Positions 1-7,484 of a stretch of 38,244 nt of DNA are shown piece after piece. Below the pieces are notes generated by a model, which worked only from the letters and a program-made list of their open reading frames with translations, searched no databases and was not told the origin of the DNA. The stretch covers positions 1 through 38,244 of the forward strand of contig SYIF01000125.1 of NCBI GenBank assembly GCA_005798855.1, read 5' to 3'. The DNA is from Actinomycetota bacterium. GTDB taxonomy: Bacteria > Actinomycetota > Thermoleophilia > Gaiellales > F1-60-MAGs149. Positions within the stretch are counted from its first letter, which is position 1, and every line of letters starts with the position of its first letter. A program made the translations under genes and the position numbers.

Positions 1-1
1 C

Positions 2-307
2 CACGAGCCCAAGATCGACGACCCCGCAATCTCACTGGCACTCAACCTCAATGTTGGCTACCTCGGCGCGTTGGGCTCGCGTCGCACGCAGGAGAAGCGC
101 AATGCGCGACTTCGCGAAGCGGGCAATACGGACAAGCAGATAAAGCGTATCTACGGCCCTGTCGGCCTCGATATCGGAGCGCACTCCCCCGCCGAGACGG
201 CCGTCGCCATCCTGGCCGAGATCATTGGCTATCGGTCAGGCCGAGGCGGCCAGCCACTCAAGCACACCACGGGTCGCATCCACCCGTCCGAAGAACCCGA
301 GTCCTGA
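2..307 (+). CDS. XdhC/CoxI family molybdoenzyme accessory protein, C-terminal part
   Basis: The gene enters from outside the window, so only about 101 C-terminal residues are visible. XdhC/CoxI proteins bind molybdenum cofactor and help its sulfuration and insertion into xanthine or CO dehydrogenase-type enzymes in the cytoplasm. The family signature of the C-terminal Rossmann-like domain is clear: a GALGSRRT stretch, a run of basic residues with RLREAG, then the block GPVGLDIGAHSPAETAVAIL followed by AEIIGYRSGR. The in-frame TTG at 71 is internal to this conserved domain and is not the start. The thioesterase gene follows after 3 nt, so the two are probably co-transcribed. The partner molybdoenzyme is not in the window, although a MobA-like gene and a formate dehydrogenase gene lie further right. 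Confidence 0.85.
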   Translation, partial: HEPKIDDPAISLALNLNVGYLGALGSRRTQEKRNARLREAGNTDKQIKRIYGPVGLDIGAHSPAETAVAILAEIIGYRSGRGGQPLKHTTGRIHPSEEPES

Positions 308-310
308 GCC

Positions 311-760
311 GTGACTGGCGAGCTAATCAGCCCTCCGCTCGACGTCGCGCAGTACCCGTTCACTCACGTACTACGCGTGCGCTTTGCCGAGACCGATGCG
401 ATGGGTGTCGTGCACCACGCGTCGTATCTGCCGTGGCTCGAAGAGGCCCGCGTGGCGCTCCTCGCACACGGTGGTCATGATTATGCTCAGGTGCACAGCG
501 ACGGTCTCGACCTGGCTGTGATTGAAGTCAATGTGCGCTATCGACAGGCCATTCGCTTCGGCGATGCCGTCACCGTCCACGCAGGCGTGGCCGATATTTC
601 TCGCACACTCCTCCAGATTGCGTACCTGCTTGAGGTTGATGGACAGACTGCCGCGACCGGGGTGACCTCACACGCCTGCGTCAATCGTGAAGGACGTCCG
701 GTACGCGTACCCGAGTGGTTGCTCGACCTTGGTCAGGACACCACTGCCCTCCGTCGCTAG
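311..760 (+). CDS. acyl-CoA thioesterase, YbgC/FadM (4-hydroxybenzoyl-CoA thioesterase) family
   Basis: A hotdog-fold thioesterase of 149 residues, the usual size for the YbgC/FadM family, which hydrolyses acyl-CoA or aroyl-CoA thioesters in the cytoplasm. The family signature appears at about residues 22-45: RVRFAETDAMGVVHHASYL, with the catalytic Asp29 inside ETDAMG and the conserved Tyr and Trp-Glu-Glu-Ala-Arg after it. A second conserved piece, VNVRYRQAIRFGDAV, lies near residue 75. The start is a GTG 3 nt after the XdhC stop. The last 4 nt (CTAG) are shared with the stop codon of the convergent lipoprotein gene. The substrate cannot be told from sequence. Confidence 0.9.
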   Translation: MTGELISPPLDVAQYPFTHVLRVRFAETDAMGVVHHASYLPWLEEARVALLAHGGHDYAQVHSDGLDLAVIEVNVRYRQAIRFGDAVTVHAGVADISRTLLQIAYLLEVDGQTAATGVTSHACVNREGRPVRVPEWLLDLGQDTTALRR

Positions 761-1587
761 AACGATTTGCCTCCGTCAAGCGACGCGTACAGTTGCCCAT
801 TGTTGCCGGTAGCAAAAACGAGGCCCGGGTCTCGCGGATCTATCGCCACTGCCGTCGCCGTCAGCCCACTCAAGAACCAGGTTGCACCCGCGTTCTTGGT
901 CACCACAACCTGGGGTGTCGTGACTGCAATCTGGCTTGGTGTGCTGCGTGCAGCAGCGACGGTCAGGGCATTAGAGATGCCTGCGATACGAAAGAAATTG
1001 ACGCCAAGATCGTCTGACGCAAACAGGCCATCACGACCGCACGCAACCCACAGACGCTCTACCTTCGGGCCATTGGGCGCGCTGACTGCAAGCCCACGAG
1101 GACGGGGACAGATGCCGACCGCGGACATCGGCCACCAGTACCTGCCGCCGTCGTTTGAATAGTGCAAGCGCAGTCCGTCCATCATCGTGATCGCCCAGAG
1201 TCGATTACGGCGAGAGTTTCCCGCCAGTTGCGTGACGGTGCCCGGAAACGGCCAGACCATCGTTGGCTGTGCCGCCCCCTGGAGCGAGAAGTCATAGACC
1301 TGAGCCGTTGGACCACGCGAAACCATGATCGTGCTCGCGAATGACGCACCAGCAATCGCAGGTGCCTGACCGTTGTCAAGCACCGTCCACGTGCGCCCGC
1401 CATCAAGGCTCTTTTGCAGGCCGTAATCACTGCCGATCAGCAGCGGGCCCTGCGCCTCATCCGAGATCAGCATGAAGTACGGCTCCCCAAAACCTGCCGG
1501 CAGTGAACGCGCCTTGGGCTCGACAATACACGCCGTAAGACTCGTCGCAACCAGCATGATCAGCACCACAAGAACAGGTCGACTCAC
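757..1587 (-). CDS. Asp-box (BNR-like) beta-propeller lipoprotein
   Basis: A 276-residue exported protein of unknown substrate. Residues 1-20 form a lipoprotein signal peptide ending in the lipobox LTAC, so Cys20 should be lipidated and anchor the protein outside the membrane. The mature part carries five Asp-box-like motifs (S-x-D-x-G-x-x-W/F type): SLDGGRTWTV, SNDGGRYWWP, SDDLGVNFF, TKNAGATWFL and a terminal SLDGGKSF. These are typical of sialidase/sortilin-like propellers and YCF48-like proteins. The start ATG overlaps the stop of the upstream deacetylase-flippase gene by 4 nt, so it is the last gene of a three-gene operon. It may bind glycans or act as a scaffold for the product of that operon; no catalytic residues can be assigned. 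Confidence 0.8.
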   Translation of the reverse strand: MSRPVLVVLIMLVATSLTACIVEPKARSLPAGFGEPYFMLISDEAQGPLLIGSDYGLQKSLDGGRTWTVLDNGQAPAIAGASFASTIMVSRGPTAQVYDFSLQGAAQPTMVWPFPGTVTQLAGNSRRNRLWAITMMDGLRLHYSNDGGRYWWPMSAVGICPRPRGLAVSAPNGPKVERLWVACGRDGLFASDDLGVNFFRIAGISNALTVAAARSTPSQIAVTTPQVVVTKNAGATWFLSGLTATAVAIDPRDPGLVFATGNNGQLYASLDGGKSF

Positions 1588-3503
1588 GTGCGGAGCACCC
1601 CTCCCCGCATGGTCGACACCACAGGAGGCGGATCGAAACGCGCCCCAGCCTCTTCTTCCTCGGCGCGCGAGATTGTCCGACGCACATCACTAAACGACAG
1701 GCCAGCCAGCCACAAGAACACGAAGCCGAGACCAGCGCCAAGCGCAACTTCGATCATCTGCAGACCAATCGCAAACGTCACTGCTGCCCCGAACGTGATG
1801 CCAAAAGCCTGCGACAACGCCGTCGCGACGGCGAGCTGGAACACCCCAAGATTGCCCGGAACGAGAGGAATAAACCCGACCAGGTTCGAGACCAGAAAAA
1901 CAACACAGGCCGCCGCCACACGATTCGAATCGCTGTTGAAGGCGGCCAGTGCGAGATAGATGCCAACGATCTGTGCGATCCACGACAAGATCCCGGCCCC
2001 AAAGGAGACGACTGCGAGCCGTGGGCGACGCAAGAGCTGCGCGCCACGACTAACGGCATGAAGATGGAACTCGACTGTGCGAAGCGTCGAGCGCCACCAC
2101 GTGCGTGCATAGTCCTCAGCGATATCGCCTCGCTTTAGCCGCCACCGACTAATGCCTTCGACGACAGCCACCCCGACGACGCCCGCTAGCACCACACCAA
2201 GCAAGATCAGCGTGCCACGCCCTGCCCAGTCCGGCACGCCATCCACGCTAAAGACCATCACGACGAGCAAAACTGCGAGGGTGATCCCGAGCACGAGCTG
2301 CTCCATCACCACCGTAGCCGTCATCGTTGAAAGCGGCACATCCTGACCATCCTTCGCGAGGCGTTTGCGCAACACCACCATCCGCCCCACCTCGCCAAGG
2401 CGCGCGATCAACACGGTGTTGAGCAAGAAGCCAACGAAGATCGCTGGGACGACTGCGCGATACGGCGCCTTCACGCCTGGCACCGAGTCGAGCGACGCCT
2501 TCCAAATAACGGCCTTGAAAGCGACCGAGATGAAGTTGGCAATCAGCGACAGAATTAGCAGTGGAATGCTCAGACTGCGTAACGTGTCGACAATGGCGGT
2601 CACCTCACCCCGGTCGACTCGAGCCAGACCGATCGCGGCCAGCACGACCACGACACTGGCCACGATCGCCAGGCGACGCCACGAGATCGGCATCGGAGGG
2701 TCAAGCGCCGCAATCTCACTCATCGTCACGAGCTCGTAGCCCTCGGCGCGGGCCGCATCGAGAATCGCAGGCAGCGCCTCAGCCGTCTGGGAACGATCAT
2801 CGTTGCCCCAGCCATCAGCGTCGTGCAAGAGCAGAATCGCTCCGGGTTTGAGTGCCTTCACCGAGCGCTTGACGATTACATCGGCCCCTGGCTTGGCGGT
2901 GTCGAAGACGCCCGCCGACCACGCACAGGTCGAGTACCCAAGCCGACGAGCCGTGCGCGACACGAACGGGCTCCGAAAGCCATGCGGTGCACGGAAGACA
3001 CGAACAGGAGGTGCACCAGACTGCTTCAGTAGACGCTCCGTGCGGTGCAATTGACGATGCACTTGAGCCGGTCCTGCGAACGCAAGTATGCCATGGTCAT
3101 ACCCGTGGTTTCCCAATTCGTGCCCCTCACGAACAATGCGCTCAACGAGCTCGGGGTACTGTTCAACATGCTTGCCCAGCACGAAGAACGTGGCACGGGC
3201 ACCGTTGACCTTGAGGGCGTCAAGGATGTTCGGTGTCGTGTCGGGCGATGGCCCATCGTCGAACGTCAACGCCACAACCTGTCGACGAATCCGCGACCCG
3301 TCGACAACACCACCAAACAGCGGCGAACTCGCCCCGAACATCCCCCACACACCGAGCGTGAGCAGCAAGATCACGCCAACATCGAGCACCCATGCCAGCC
3401 AGCTCAGGTCCATCCGACTGAGCACACCGTCGGCGATCGCGGTGGCCACGATTACGACCAAACCGATCACCACAGCCCGCAGGATCGTCTGGTGCTTCGT
3501 CAC
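1584..3503 (-). CDS. fusion protein: NodB-type polysaccharide deacetylase plus LPG synthase/UPF0104-type membrane domain
   Basis: A 639-residue membrane protein with two modules. Two N-terminal hydrophobic segments (about 8-25 and 35-57) precede a carbohydrate esterase 4/NodB domain (about 74-265). It has the metal and catalytic motifs TFDDGP (80-85), the H-x3-H pair H133/H137, FRAPHG (170-175) and LLLHD (224-228). After a linker, residues about 275-605 form a multi-pass membrane domain of the lysylphosphatidylglycerol synthase TM / UPF0104 type, with the family-like segments LIANFISVAFKAVIW, ARLGEVGRMVVLRKR and FIPLVPGNLGVFQLA. It overlaps its neighbours by 4 nt on both sides. Deacetylases remove N-acetyl groups from sugars; the membrane domain family contains lipid flippases. 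A combined deacetylation and translocation role for a glycolipid is my inference. Confidence 0.85.
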   Translation of the reverse strand: MTKHQTILRAVVIGLVVIVATAIADGVLSRMDLSWLAWVLDVGVILLLTLGVWGMFGASSPLFGGVVDGSRIRRQVVALTFDDGPSPDTTPNILDALKVNGARATFFVLGKHVEQYPELVERIVREGHELGNHGYDHGILAFAGPAQVHRQLHRTERLLKQSGAPPVRVFRAPHGFRSPFVSRTARRLGYSTCAWSAGVFDTAKPGADVIVKRSVKALKPGAILLLHDADGWGNDDRSQTAEALPAILDAARAEGYELVTMSEIAALDPPMPISWRRLAIVASVVVVLAAIGLARVDRGEVTAIVDTLRSLSIPLLILSLIANFISVAFKAVIWKASLDSVPGVKAPYRAVVPAIFVGFLLNTVLIARLGEVGRMVVLRKRLAKDGQDVPLSTMTATVVMEQLVLGITLAVLLVVMVFSVDGVPDWAGRGTLILLGVVLAGVVGVAVVEGISRWRLKRGDIAEDYARTWWRSTLRTVEFHLHAVSRGAQLLRRPRLAVVSFGAGILSWIAQIVGIYLALAAFNSDSNRVAAACVVFLVSNLVGFIPLVPGNLGVFQLAVATALSQAFGITFGAAVTFAIGLQMIEVALGAGLGFVFLWLAGLSFSDVRRTISRAEEEEAGARFDPPPVVSTMRGGVLRT

Positions 3504-4663
3504 GCACCCGTTCCCTTCTCAAGCAGTGCGAGGTAGTACTCCTCCAGCTGGCCGGCGACCTTCGTCCACGCATACTCGTTGACCGCGGTCTTGCGGCCCT
3601 CGCGGCCCATTCGCTCGCGCTCCTCGGGACGCTCGATCAGATACATCAACGACTCAGCAAACCGCTCGACGTTCTCGGCCGGCGAGATCAGGAGCCCCTG
3701 TTTGCCGTGCTCCATCAACAACTGAAAGCCAGAGATGCGGCTCGCCACCACCGGGCGTCCACAACTCATCGCCTCGAGCAGCACCATCCCAAACGAGGCG
3801 CGTTGACACGGCGTGCAGTGAATATCGGCGGTCGCGTAATAACGTGGCCGATTCCAATTGACGCGCCCCGCCCAGTGCACATCGTTGGAGATATCGCTTG
3901 GAACGAGTTTCTGGTAGCGCGAACGGAGAGGCCCATCCCCCACCACGATCAGCCGTACCTCAGGCCCAACGCGGCGACGAACCTCGGTAAAGGCGCCGAT
4001 CATCGTGTCGAGCCCATTGCGGGGGTCGAAGCGACCGAGAAAGAGGATGTTGAGCTTGCCATCGCGCAGCTCGGGAATCGGGTCGGCCTCCGGCGAGAAG
4101 TGGCGGTCGTCGATGCCGTTGGGGATCACGGTGTACTCGTAGGGAAGATAGGGCGCGAGGGACCCGATACAGGCTTCGCTAACCACGATCTTGCCGTCGA
4201 GCCGGCTGATCACACGTCGCAGGATCGGCGCAGCAATATCAAAGCCGAGGGTACGCGGGAAGACCGAATGGAAGGTGCCGACTGTGACCGCTGTCTTGGG
4301 CGCTGCAAGCACACCGAGCATTGGCAAGATCGGGCTATACGGCGAGTGCACATGGACAACATCGACCTTGCGCTCTTTGAAGACCTTGCGCAACTTGCGA
4401 CGCAGCAGCGGATCGACAACGTGATACGTCTGCGAGGCATTGCCATAACCAGGTAGCGCCGCACCAACGCGGACGATCTCGAAGGGGACGCCGTCCTCGG
4501 GATGAATTTCGCCGTCAACAATCCCTGGCGGACGCACGACGTTGCCCGTCACCACAGTCACCTCATGCCCGCGTCGAGTCAACTCCGTGGCCTGACCATG
4601 GACGTGCTCGGTAATCCCGCCGAGATGCGGGTAGTAGTAGTCGGTGACGATGGCGATCCGCAC
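3500..4663 (-). CDS. GT4 family glycosyltransferase (PimB/MshA-like GT-B fold)
   Basis: A GT-B glycosyltransferase of 387 residues that should transfer a sugar from a nucleotide donor to a lipid or glycan acceptor at the inner face of the membrane. The N-terminal domain has IVTDYYYPHLGGI followed by HVHGQATELTRRGHEVTVVT. The C-terminal donor-binding domain has LFLGRFDPRNGLDTMIGAF and the E-x7-E-type motif region SFGMVLLEAMSCGRPVVAS. The GTG at 4663 was chosen because the family begins right at this point and a TACGAT promoter box ends 9 nt upstream. A GTG at 4699 would add 12 residues without family support. It is the first gene of the operon with the deacetylase-flippase fusion and the Asp-box lipoprotein. 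Confidence 0.9.
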   Translation of the reverse strand: MRIAIVTDYYYPHLGGITEHVHGQATELTRRGHEVTVVTGNVVRPPGIVDGEIHPEDGVPFEIVRVGAALPGYGNASQTYHVVDPLLRRKLRKVFKERKVDVVHVHSPYSPILPMLGVLAAPKTAVTVGTFHSVFPRTLGFDIAAPILRRVISRLDGKIVVSEACIGSLAPYLPYEYTVIPNGIDDRHFSPEADPIPELRDGKLNILFLGRFDPRNGLDTMIGAFTEVRRRVGPEVRLIVVGDGPLRSRYQKLVPSDISNDVHWAGRVNWNRPRYYATADIHCTPCQRASFGMVLLEAMSCGRPVVASRISGFQLLMEHGKQGLLISPAENVERFAESLMYLIERPEERERMGREGRKTAVNEYAWTKVAGQLEEYYLALLEKGTGA

Positions 4664-4672
4664 GCTCTGTGC

Positions 4673-4678
4673 ATCGTA
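4673..4678 (-). promoter_or_regulatory. -10 box for the glycosyltransferase operon
   Basis: TACGAT on the minus strand ends 9 nt before the GTG at 4663. Transcription would begin only a few nucleotides before the start codon, which argues for 4663 over the upstream GTG at 4699. No clear -35 hexamer is visible. Confidence 0.4.
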
Positions 4679-4737
4679 GCCTCGCCCTCGCGGTAGCACT
4701 CACGCCCGTGTGCTGCTGGAGTTTTTTCTGCGCGCGC

Positions 4738-4743
4738 TATCAT
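4738..4743 (+). promoter_or_regulatory. -10 box, leaderless-type, for the FmdB-like gene
   Basis: TATCAT lies 7 nt before the GTG at 4751, so the predicted transcript starts at or next to the start codon. This favours the GTG at 4751 over the in-frame ATG at 4742, which lies inside the box. Confidence 0.5.
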
Positions 4744-4750
4744 GCGCCCC

Positions 4751-5074
4751 GTGCCAACGTACGAATACAAGTGCGCCGAAGGTCATCTGACTGAGGTCTT
4801 TCAGAAGATGTCGGACGAGCCACTGAAGAAATGTGGTATCTGCGGCAAGAAGGTTGAGCGCGTACTATTCGCGCCGTCGATCCATTACAAGGGCACCGGG
4901 TTCTACTCCACGGACTACGGCAAGGGTGGCAAGAAATCACGCACCGAAGCCAAGTCTGAGGGTGGCGACACGAAGAAGTCCGACTCTGGCGGTGCTAAAA
5001 AATCGGATTCTTCCAGCAGCTCGTCGAGCGATACGTCGAGCAGTACGCCTGCTCCCAAGAAGTCCGACTCTTAG
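4751..5074 (+). CDS. FmdB-like zinc-ribbon protein with Ser/Lys-rich tail
   Basis: A 107-residue protein. Residues 1-55 match the FmdB/CxxC_CxxC_SSSS regulatory-protein family: PTYEYKCAEGH at the very start, then KKCGICGKKVERVLFAP, and the typical ending KGTGFYSTDYG. The zinc-ribbon ligands are probably Cys5-x3-His plus the CGIC pair, so the first half is a C-x3-H variant rather than CxxC. The remaining ~50 residues are low-complexity Ser, Lys, Asp and Gly and are likely disordered. The start is set by the family (proteins begin M/V-PTYEY) and by a promoter box 7 nt upstream. The last 4 nt overlap the stop of the convergent nucleosidase gene. The molecular role of this family is poorly defined. 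Confidence 0.85.
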   Translation: MPTYEYKCAEGHLTEVFQKMSDEPLKKCGICGKKVERVLFAPSIHYKGTGFYSTDYGKGGKKSRTEAKSEGGDTKKSDSGGAKKSDSSSSSSSDTSSSTPAPKKSDS

Positions 5075-5616
5075 AGCCCGCTGACGACGACGCGTCCCGC
5101 GTCGGCGACTGCTTGGAGTCCGGCTGGGAGGTCCCAGTTCGCACGATCGGCCTCTTCGACCATGTTCGAGATCGCCCTCAACTCAACACACGGGACACCC
5201 GCCTCCGCAGCCGCACGCAACACGGCAAAGCCTTCCAGCGCCTCGACCTCGCAGTCGCGACTACCACCGATACGAGCGGTCGTCGCGATCGGCAGTTGCC
5301 GCGCATTGGGGAGCAGCGCAGCAACCCGAGCCAGCAGCTCTGGATCTGGCACGCAGGTCGTAATCAGTGTGGGAACCGCGGCCAGCAGATCGCTATAGCG
5401 ACTCTCGGTGCCGATTACGACGTCACCAATCTCCAACGCACTTGCGCGCCTGGCACCAGCAATGCCGACGTGCAGAATTGCGTCAGGTGGATCATTGGCA
5501 AGGTGCGTAGCCGTCGCAATCCCCGCCTCAACAGGCCCGATGCCAACGGCGAGTTGCTCGTGGTCGGTAGCCCAGACAAGTTCGGGCAGAGTGGCGGCGA
5601 GGATCAGGACACGCAT
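5071..5616 (-). CDS. mqnB: futalosine hydrolase-like nucleosidase (MqnB/MTAN superfamily)
   Basis: A 181-residue member of the nucleoside phosphorylase-I superfamily. Visible motifs are GIGPVEAG (25-32), HVGIAGA (49-55), GTESRYSDLL (69-78), the substrate-binding EVEALEGFAVL (123-133) and the C-terminal RAISNMVEEADRANWDLP (147-164). The last block (SN, then a Trp-Asp near the end) is characteristic of futalosine hydrolase, which splits hypoxanthine off futalosine in menaquinone biosynthesis; a 5'-methylthioadenosine nucleosidase-like activity is the alternative. The protein is short compared with 200-230 residues for the family. The true start is the ATG at 5616; the open frame further upstream encodes only a basic shadow of the opposite-strand gene. 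Its stop overlaps the FmdB-like stop (TTAG). No other mqn gene is nearby. Confidence 0.75.
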   Translation of the reverse strand: MRVLILAATLPELVWATDHEQLAVGIGPVEAGIATATHLANDPPDAILHVGIAGARRASALEIGDVVIGTESRYSDLLAAVPTLITTCVPDPELLARVAALLPNARQLPIATTARIGGSRDCEVEALEGFAVLRAAAEAGVPCVELRAISNMVEEADRANWDLPAGLQAVADAGRVVVSGL

Positions 5617-5675
5617 TGCGCTAGCGATTGTACGGGCGCTGCGACGCGCGAGTCCAAGCTGCCCTGATTTCCCAC

Positions 5676-5681
5676 TACACT
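5676..5681 (+). promoter_or_regulatory. -10 box, leaderless-type, for the amidotransferase-Rieske operon
   Basis: TACACT lies exactly 6 nt before the ATG at 5688. The spacing predicts a transcript that begins at or within a base of the start codon. No Shine-Dalgarno sequence is present, which agrees with leaderless translation. Confidence 0.5.
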
Positions 5682-5687
5682 CGGCGT

Positions 5688-6410
5688 ATGAACATCTTGG
5701 TGCTCCAACACATCGACTGTGAGCCGCCCGCCGCGTACGGCAGCGCGCTTGCAGCCCGCGGCCACGTGCTCTTGCCCGTCGAGGTTGACGAGGGTGAGCC
5801 GCTGCCCGACTGGCACGACTTCGGAGCAATCGTCGCGATGGGCGGCCCAATGGGTGTCTACGAGGATGCTGCCTACCCGTGGCTCGTCGCCGAGAAGCAA
5901 CTGATCGGCGACGCGGTGAGGGCCGGCCTCCCCTACTTTGGCGCCTGCCTGGGCGTGCAGCTGCTCGCGGCGGCACTCGGCGGTCGCGTCTACGCCGGCG
6001 AAACCCCCGAGGTTGGTGTGCTCGACGTGATGCTGACGGAGGCGGGCCTCCGCGACCCCGTCGCCTCGATCCTCCCTCCCAGCTTCAAGGCTTTGCAGTG
6101 GCACGGCGACACCTTCGACCTCCCCGAAGACGCGGTCAGCCTCTTCTCAAGCCCTGCGTACGCCAACCAAGGCTTTCGTTTCGGCGAGGTCGCCTACGGC
6201 GTGCAATTTCACCTCGAGGTCGACCAGCACCTGGCAGATGAGTGGGCGCAGATCCCGGCCTACAAGACCGCAGCCGAATCGGTGCTCGGACCCGGTGGCC
6301 TCGACCAGCTCCTAGCCGGTGTCCTCGAGCATTCGGAACGCATGCTTCCACACGCCCATGTCCTGATCGATGCCTGGCTTGATCAGATCCTCGAACACGG
6401 GCACGCGTGA
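5688..6410 (+). CDS. class I glutamine amidotransferase-like protein (GMP synthase-like GATase1)
   Basis: A 240-residue free-standing GATase1 domain protein. The nucleophile elbow is FGACLGVQLLAAALGG with Cys87, and the other triad residues are His175 and Glu177 in VQFHLEVD. AIVAMGGPMGVYED (48-60) matches the oxyanion region of GMP synthase-like GATases. Such proteins hydrolyse glutamine or, in related families, cleave gamma-glutamyl conjugates. The ATG at 5688 fits both the family start (NILVLQH) and the promoter box 6 nt upstream; earlier in-frame codons belong to upstream noise. Its stop overlaps the Rieske gene start in a TGATG junction, so the two products are probably made together. A similar amidotransferase is encoded at 31626-32357. 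Confidence 0.85.
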   Translation: MNILVLQHIDCEPPAAYGSALAARGHVLLPVEVDEGEPLPDWHDFGAIVAMGGPMGVYEDAAYPWLVAEKQLIGDAVRAGLPYFGACLGVQLLAAALGGRVYAGETPEVGVLDVMLTEAGLRDPVASILPPSFKALQWHGDTFDLPEDAVSLFSSPAYANQGFRFGEVAYGVQFHLEVDQHLADEWAQIPAYKTAAESVLGPGGLDQLLAGVLEHSERMLPHAHVLIDAWLDQILEHGHA

Positions 6411-7393
6411 TGCCACAGCCATCTATGCGACTCTCCCAGTTCTGGCATCCCATCGCGCGCGTCGAAGATGTCACCGAGCAGCCCCAGCAATTCGTGTTGC
6501 TTGAAGAGAAGCTCGTTGCCTTTCGTACCGGCGCCGGCATCAGCGTCTTCAAAGACCTCTGCATTCATCGTGGCGCCGCGCTCTCACTCGGTGAGGTCGA
6601 GAACGGCTGCATCGTCTGCCCGTACCACGGCTGGCAGTACGACTCGACGGGCGCCTGCGTCAAGATTCCCGCCCAGCCCGACAAGCCAATTCCGGCGGCG
6701 GCGCGCGCAGTCGCCTACCACGTGGCCGAGCGTTATGGTCTTGTCTGGGTTGCGCTCGAGGATCCGATTCAAGAGATCCCCCATGTTCCAGAGAATCTCG
6801 ATCAGAACTCGACCTTCACGACGGAAGTGTTCAGCGTCCTCGAATGGAATACCTCGGCTGGCCGTTCGACCGAGAACTCGATGGACGTTTCGCACTTTCC
6901 CTTCGTCCACCCGGAACTACTCGGCGATCCCGACGCACCTCAGCAGGACCCGTACGAACTGCATGCCGAGGACTGGGGACAGTGGTTTTGTGTCCCCAAC
7001 CAGTTCTGGCGCAGCGTCGATGGCACGCAGAACTCGCGGATTACCTACGTCTACACGCACGTCTATCCGTTCACGATGCACCTCTACGTGACGGTTGATG
7101 GCGACACCTCCGGCAACGTGATGTCCGTGATGGTGATCGCGTCGCCAACCGCTGCGAAGAAGACGAAGGTGTTCCGGATCGCCTTCCGCAACTACATCGA
7201 AACCAACGCGAACTTTGTCAGCGACTACCTCTTTATCCTCGAACAGGACCGCGTCGTCGTCGAGAGCATTCGCCCCGAGGAGATCCCCGCTTCGCTGAAG
7301 GAAGAGCTGCACATCAAGGTGCCGGATCTCTCCTCGATTGCCTTTCGGCGTTGGCTCGAAGGCGTCGATGTGCAGGGCCTCGCAGAGGTCTGA
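6410..7393 (+). CDS. Rieske [2Fe-2S] ring-hydroxylating/demethylating oxygenase, alpha subunit type
   Basis: A 327-residue oxygenase component. The Rieske cluster ligands are Cys51 and His53 in CIHRGAALS and Cys70 and His73 in CPYHGW. The mononuclear iron site is seen as ENSMDVSHFPFVH, giving Asp159, His162 and His167, and a later Asp in LFILEQDRVV is the likely third ligand. Size and layout match Rieske monooxygenases of the vanillate demethylase / pheophorbide a oxygenase / betaine demethylase kind rather than two-subunit dioxygenases. No reductase gene lies beside it. The ATG at 6410 overlaps the upstream TGA; a GTG 3 nt earlier is an alternative. Given the methylamine-type genes further right, an N- or O-demethylase role is possible but unproven. 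Confidence 0.88.
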   Translation: MPQPSMRLSQFWHPIARVEDVTEQPQQFVLLEEKLVAFRTGAGISVFKDLCIHRGAALSLGEVENGCIVCPYHGWQYDSTGACVKIPAQPDKPIPAAARAVAYHVAERYGLVWVALEDPIQEIPHVPENLDQNSTFTTEVFSVLEWNTSAGRSTENSMDVSHFPFVHPELLGDPDAPQQDPYELHAEDWGQWFCVPNQFWRSVDGTQNSRITYVYTHVYPFTMHLYVTVDGDTSGNVMSVMVIASPTAAKKTKVFRIAFRNYIETNANFVSDYLFILEQDRVVVESIRPEEIPASLKEELHIKVPDLSSIAFRRWLEGVDVQGLAEV

Positions 7394-7472
7394 ACGAAAA
7401 CGGTCCCAATCTGACCTCCTGCTTCATCGAGGCCACCAGTCACGACCACCAAAAACCCGCGCCACCTCCGCA

Positions 7473-7478
7473 TATACT
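7473..7478 (+). promoter_or_regulatory. -10 box, leaderless-type, for the DedA gene
   Basis: TATACT, close to the consensus TATAAT, ends 6 nt before the GTG at 7485. It decides the start of the DedA gene, whose open frame continues upstream without family similarity. Confidence 0.55.
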
Positions 7479-7484
7479 ACGGCC

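Noticed and set aside
5617-5976. N-terminal extension of the futalosine-hydrolase-like frame
   Set aside because: The extension is Arg/Pro-rich, overlaps the start of the oppositely oriented amidotransferase gene and its promoter, and lacks family similarity.
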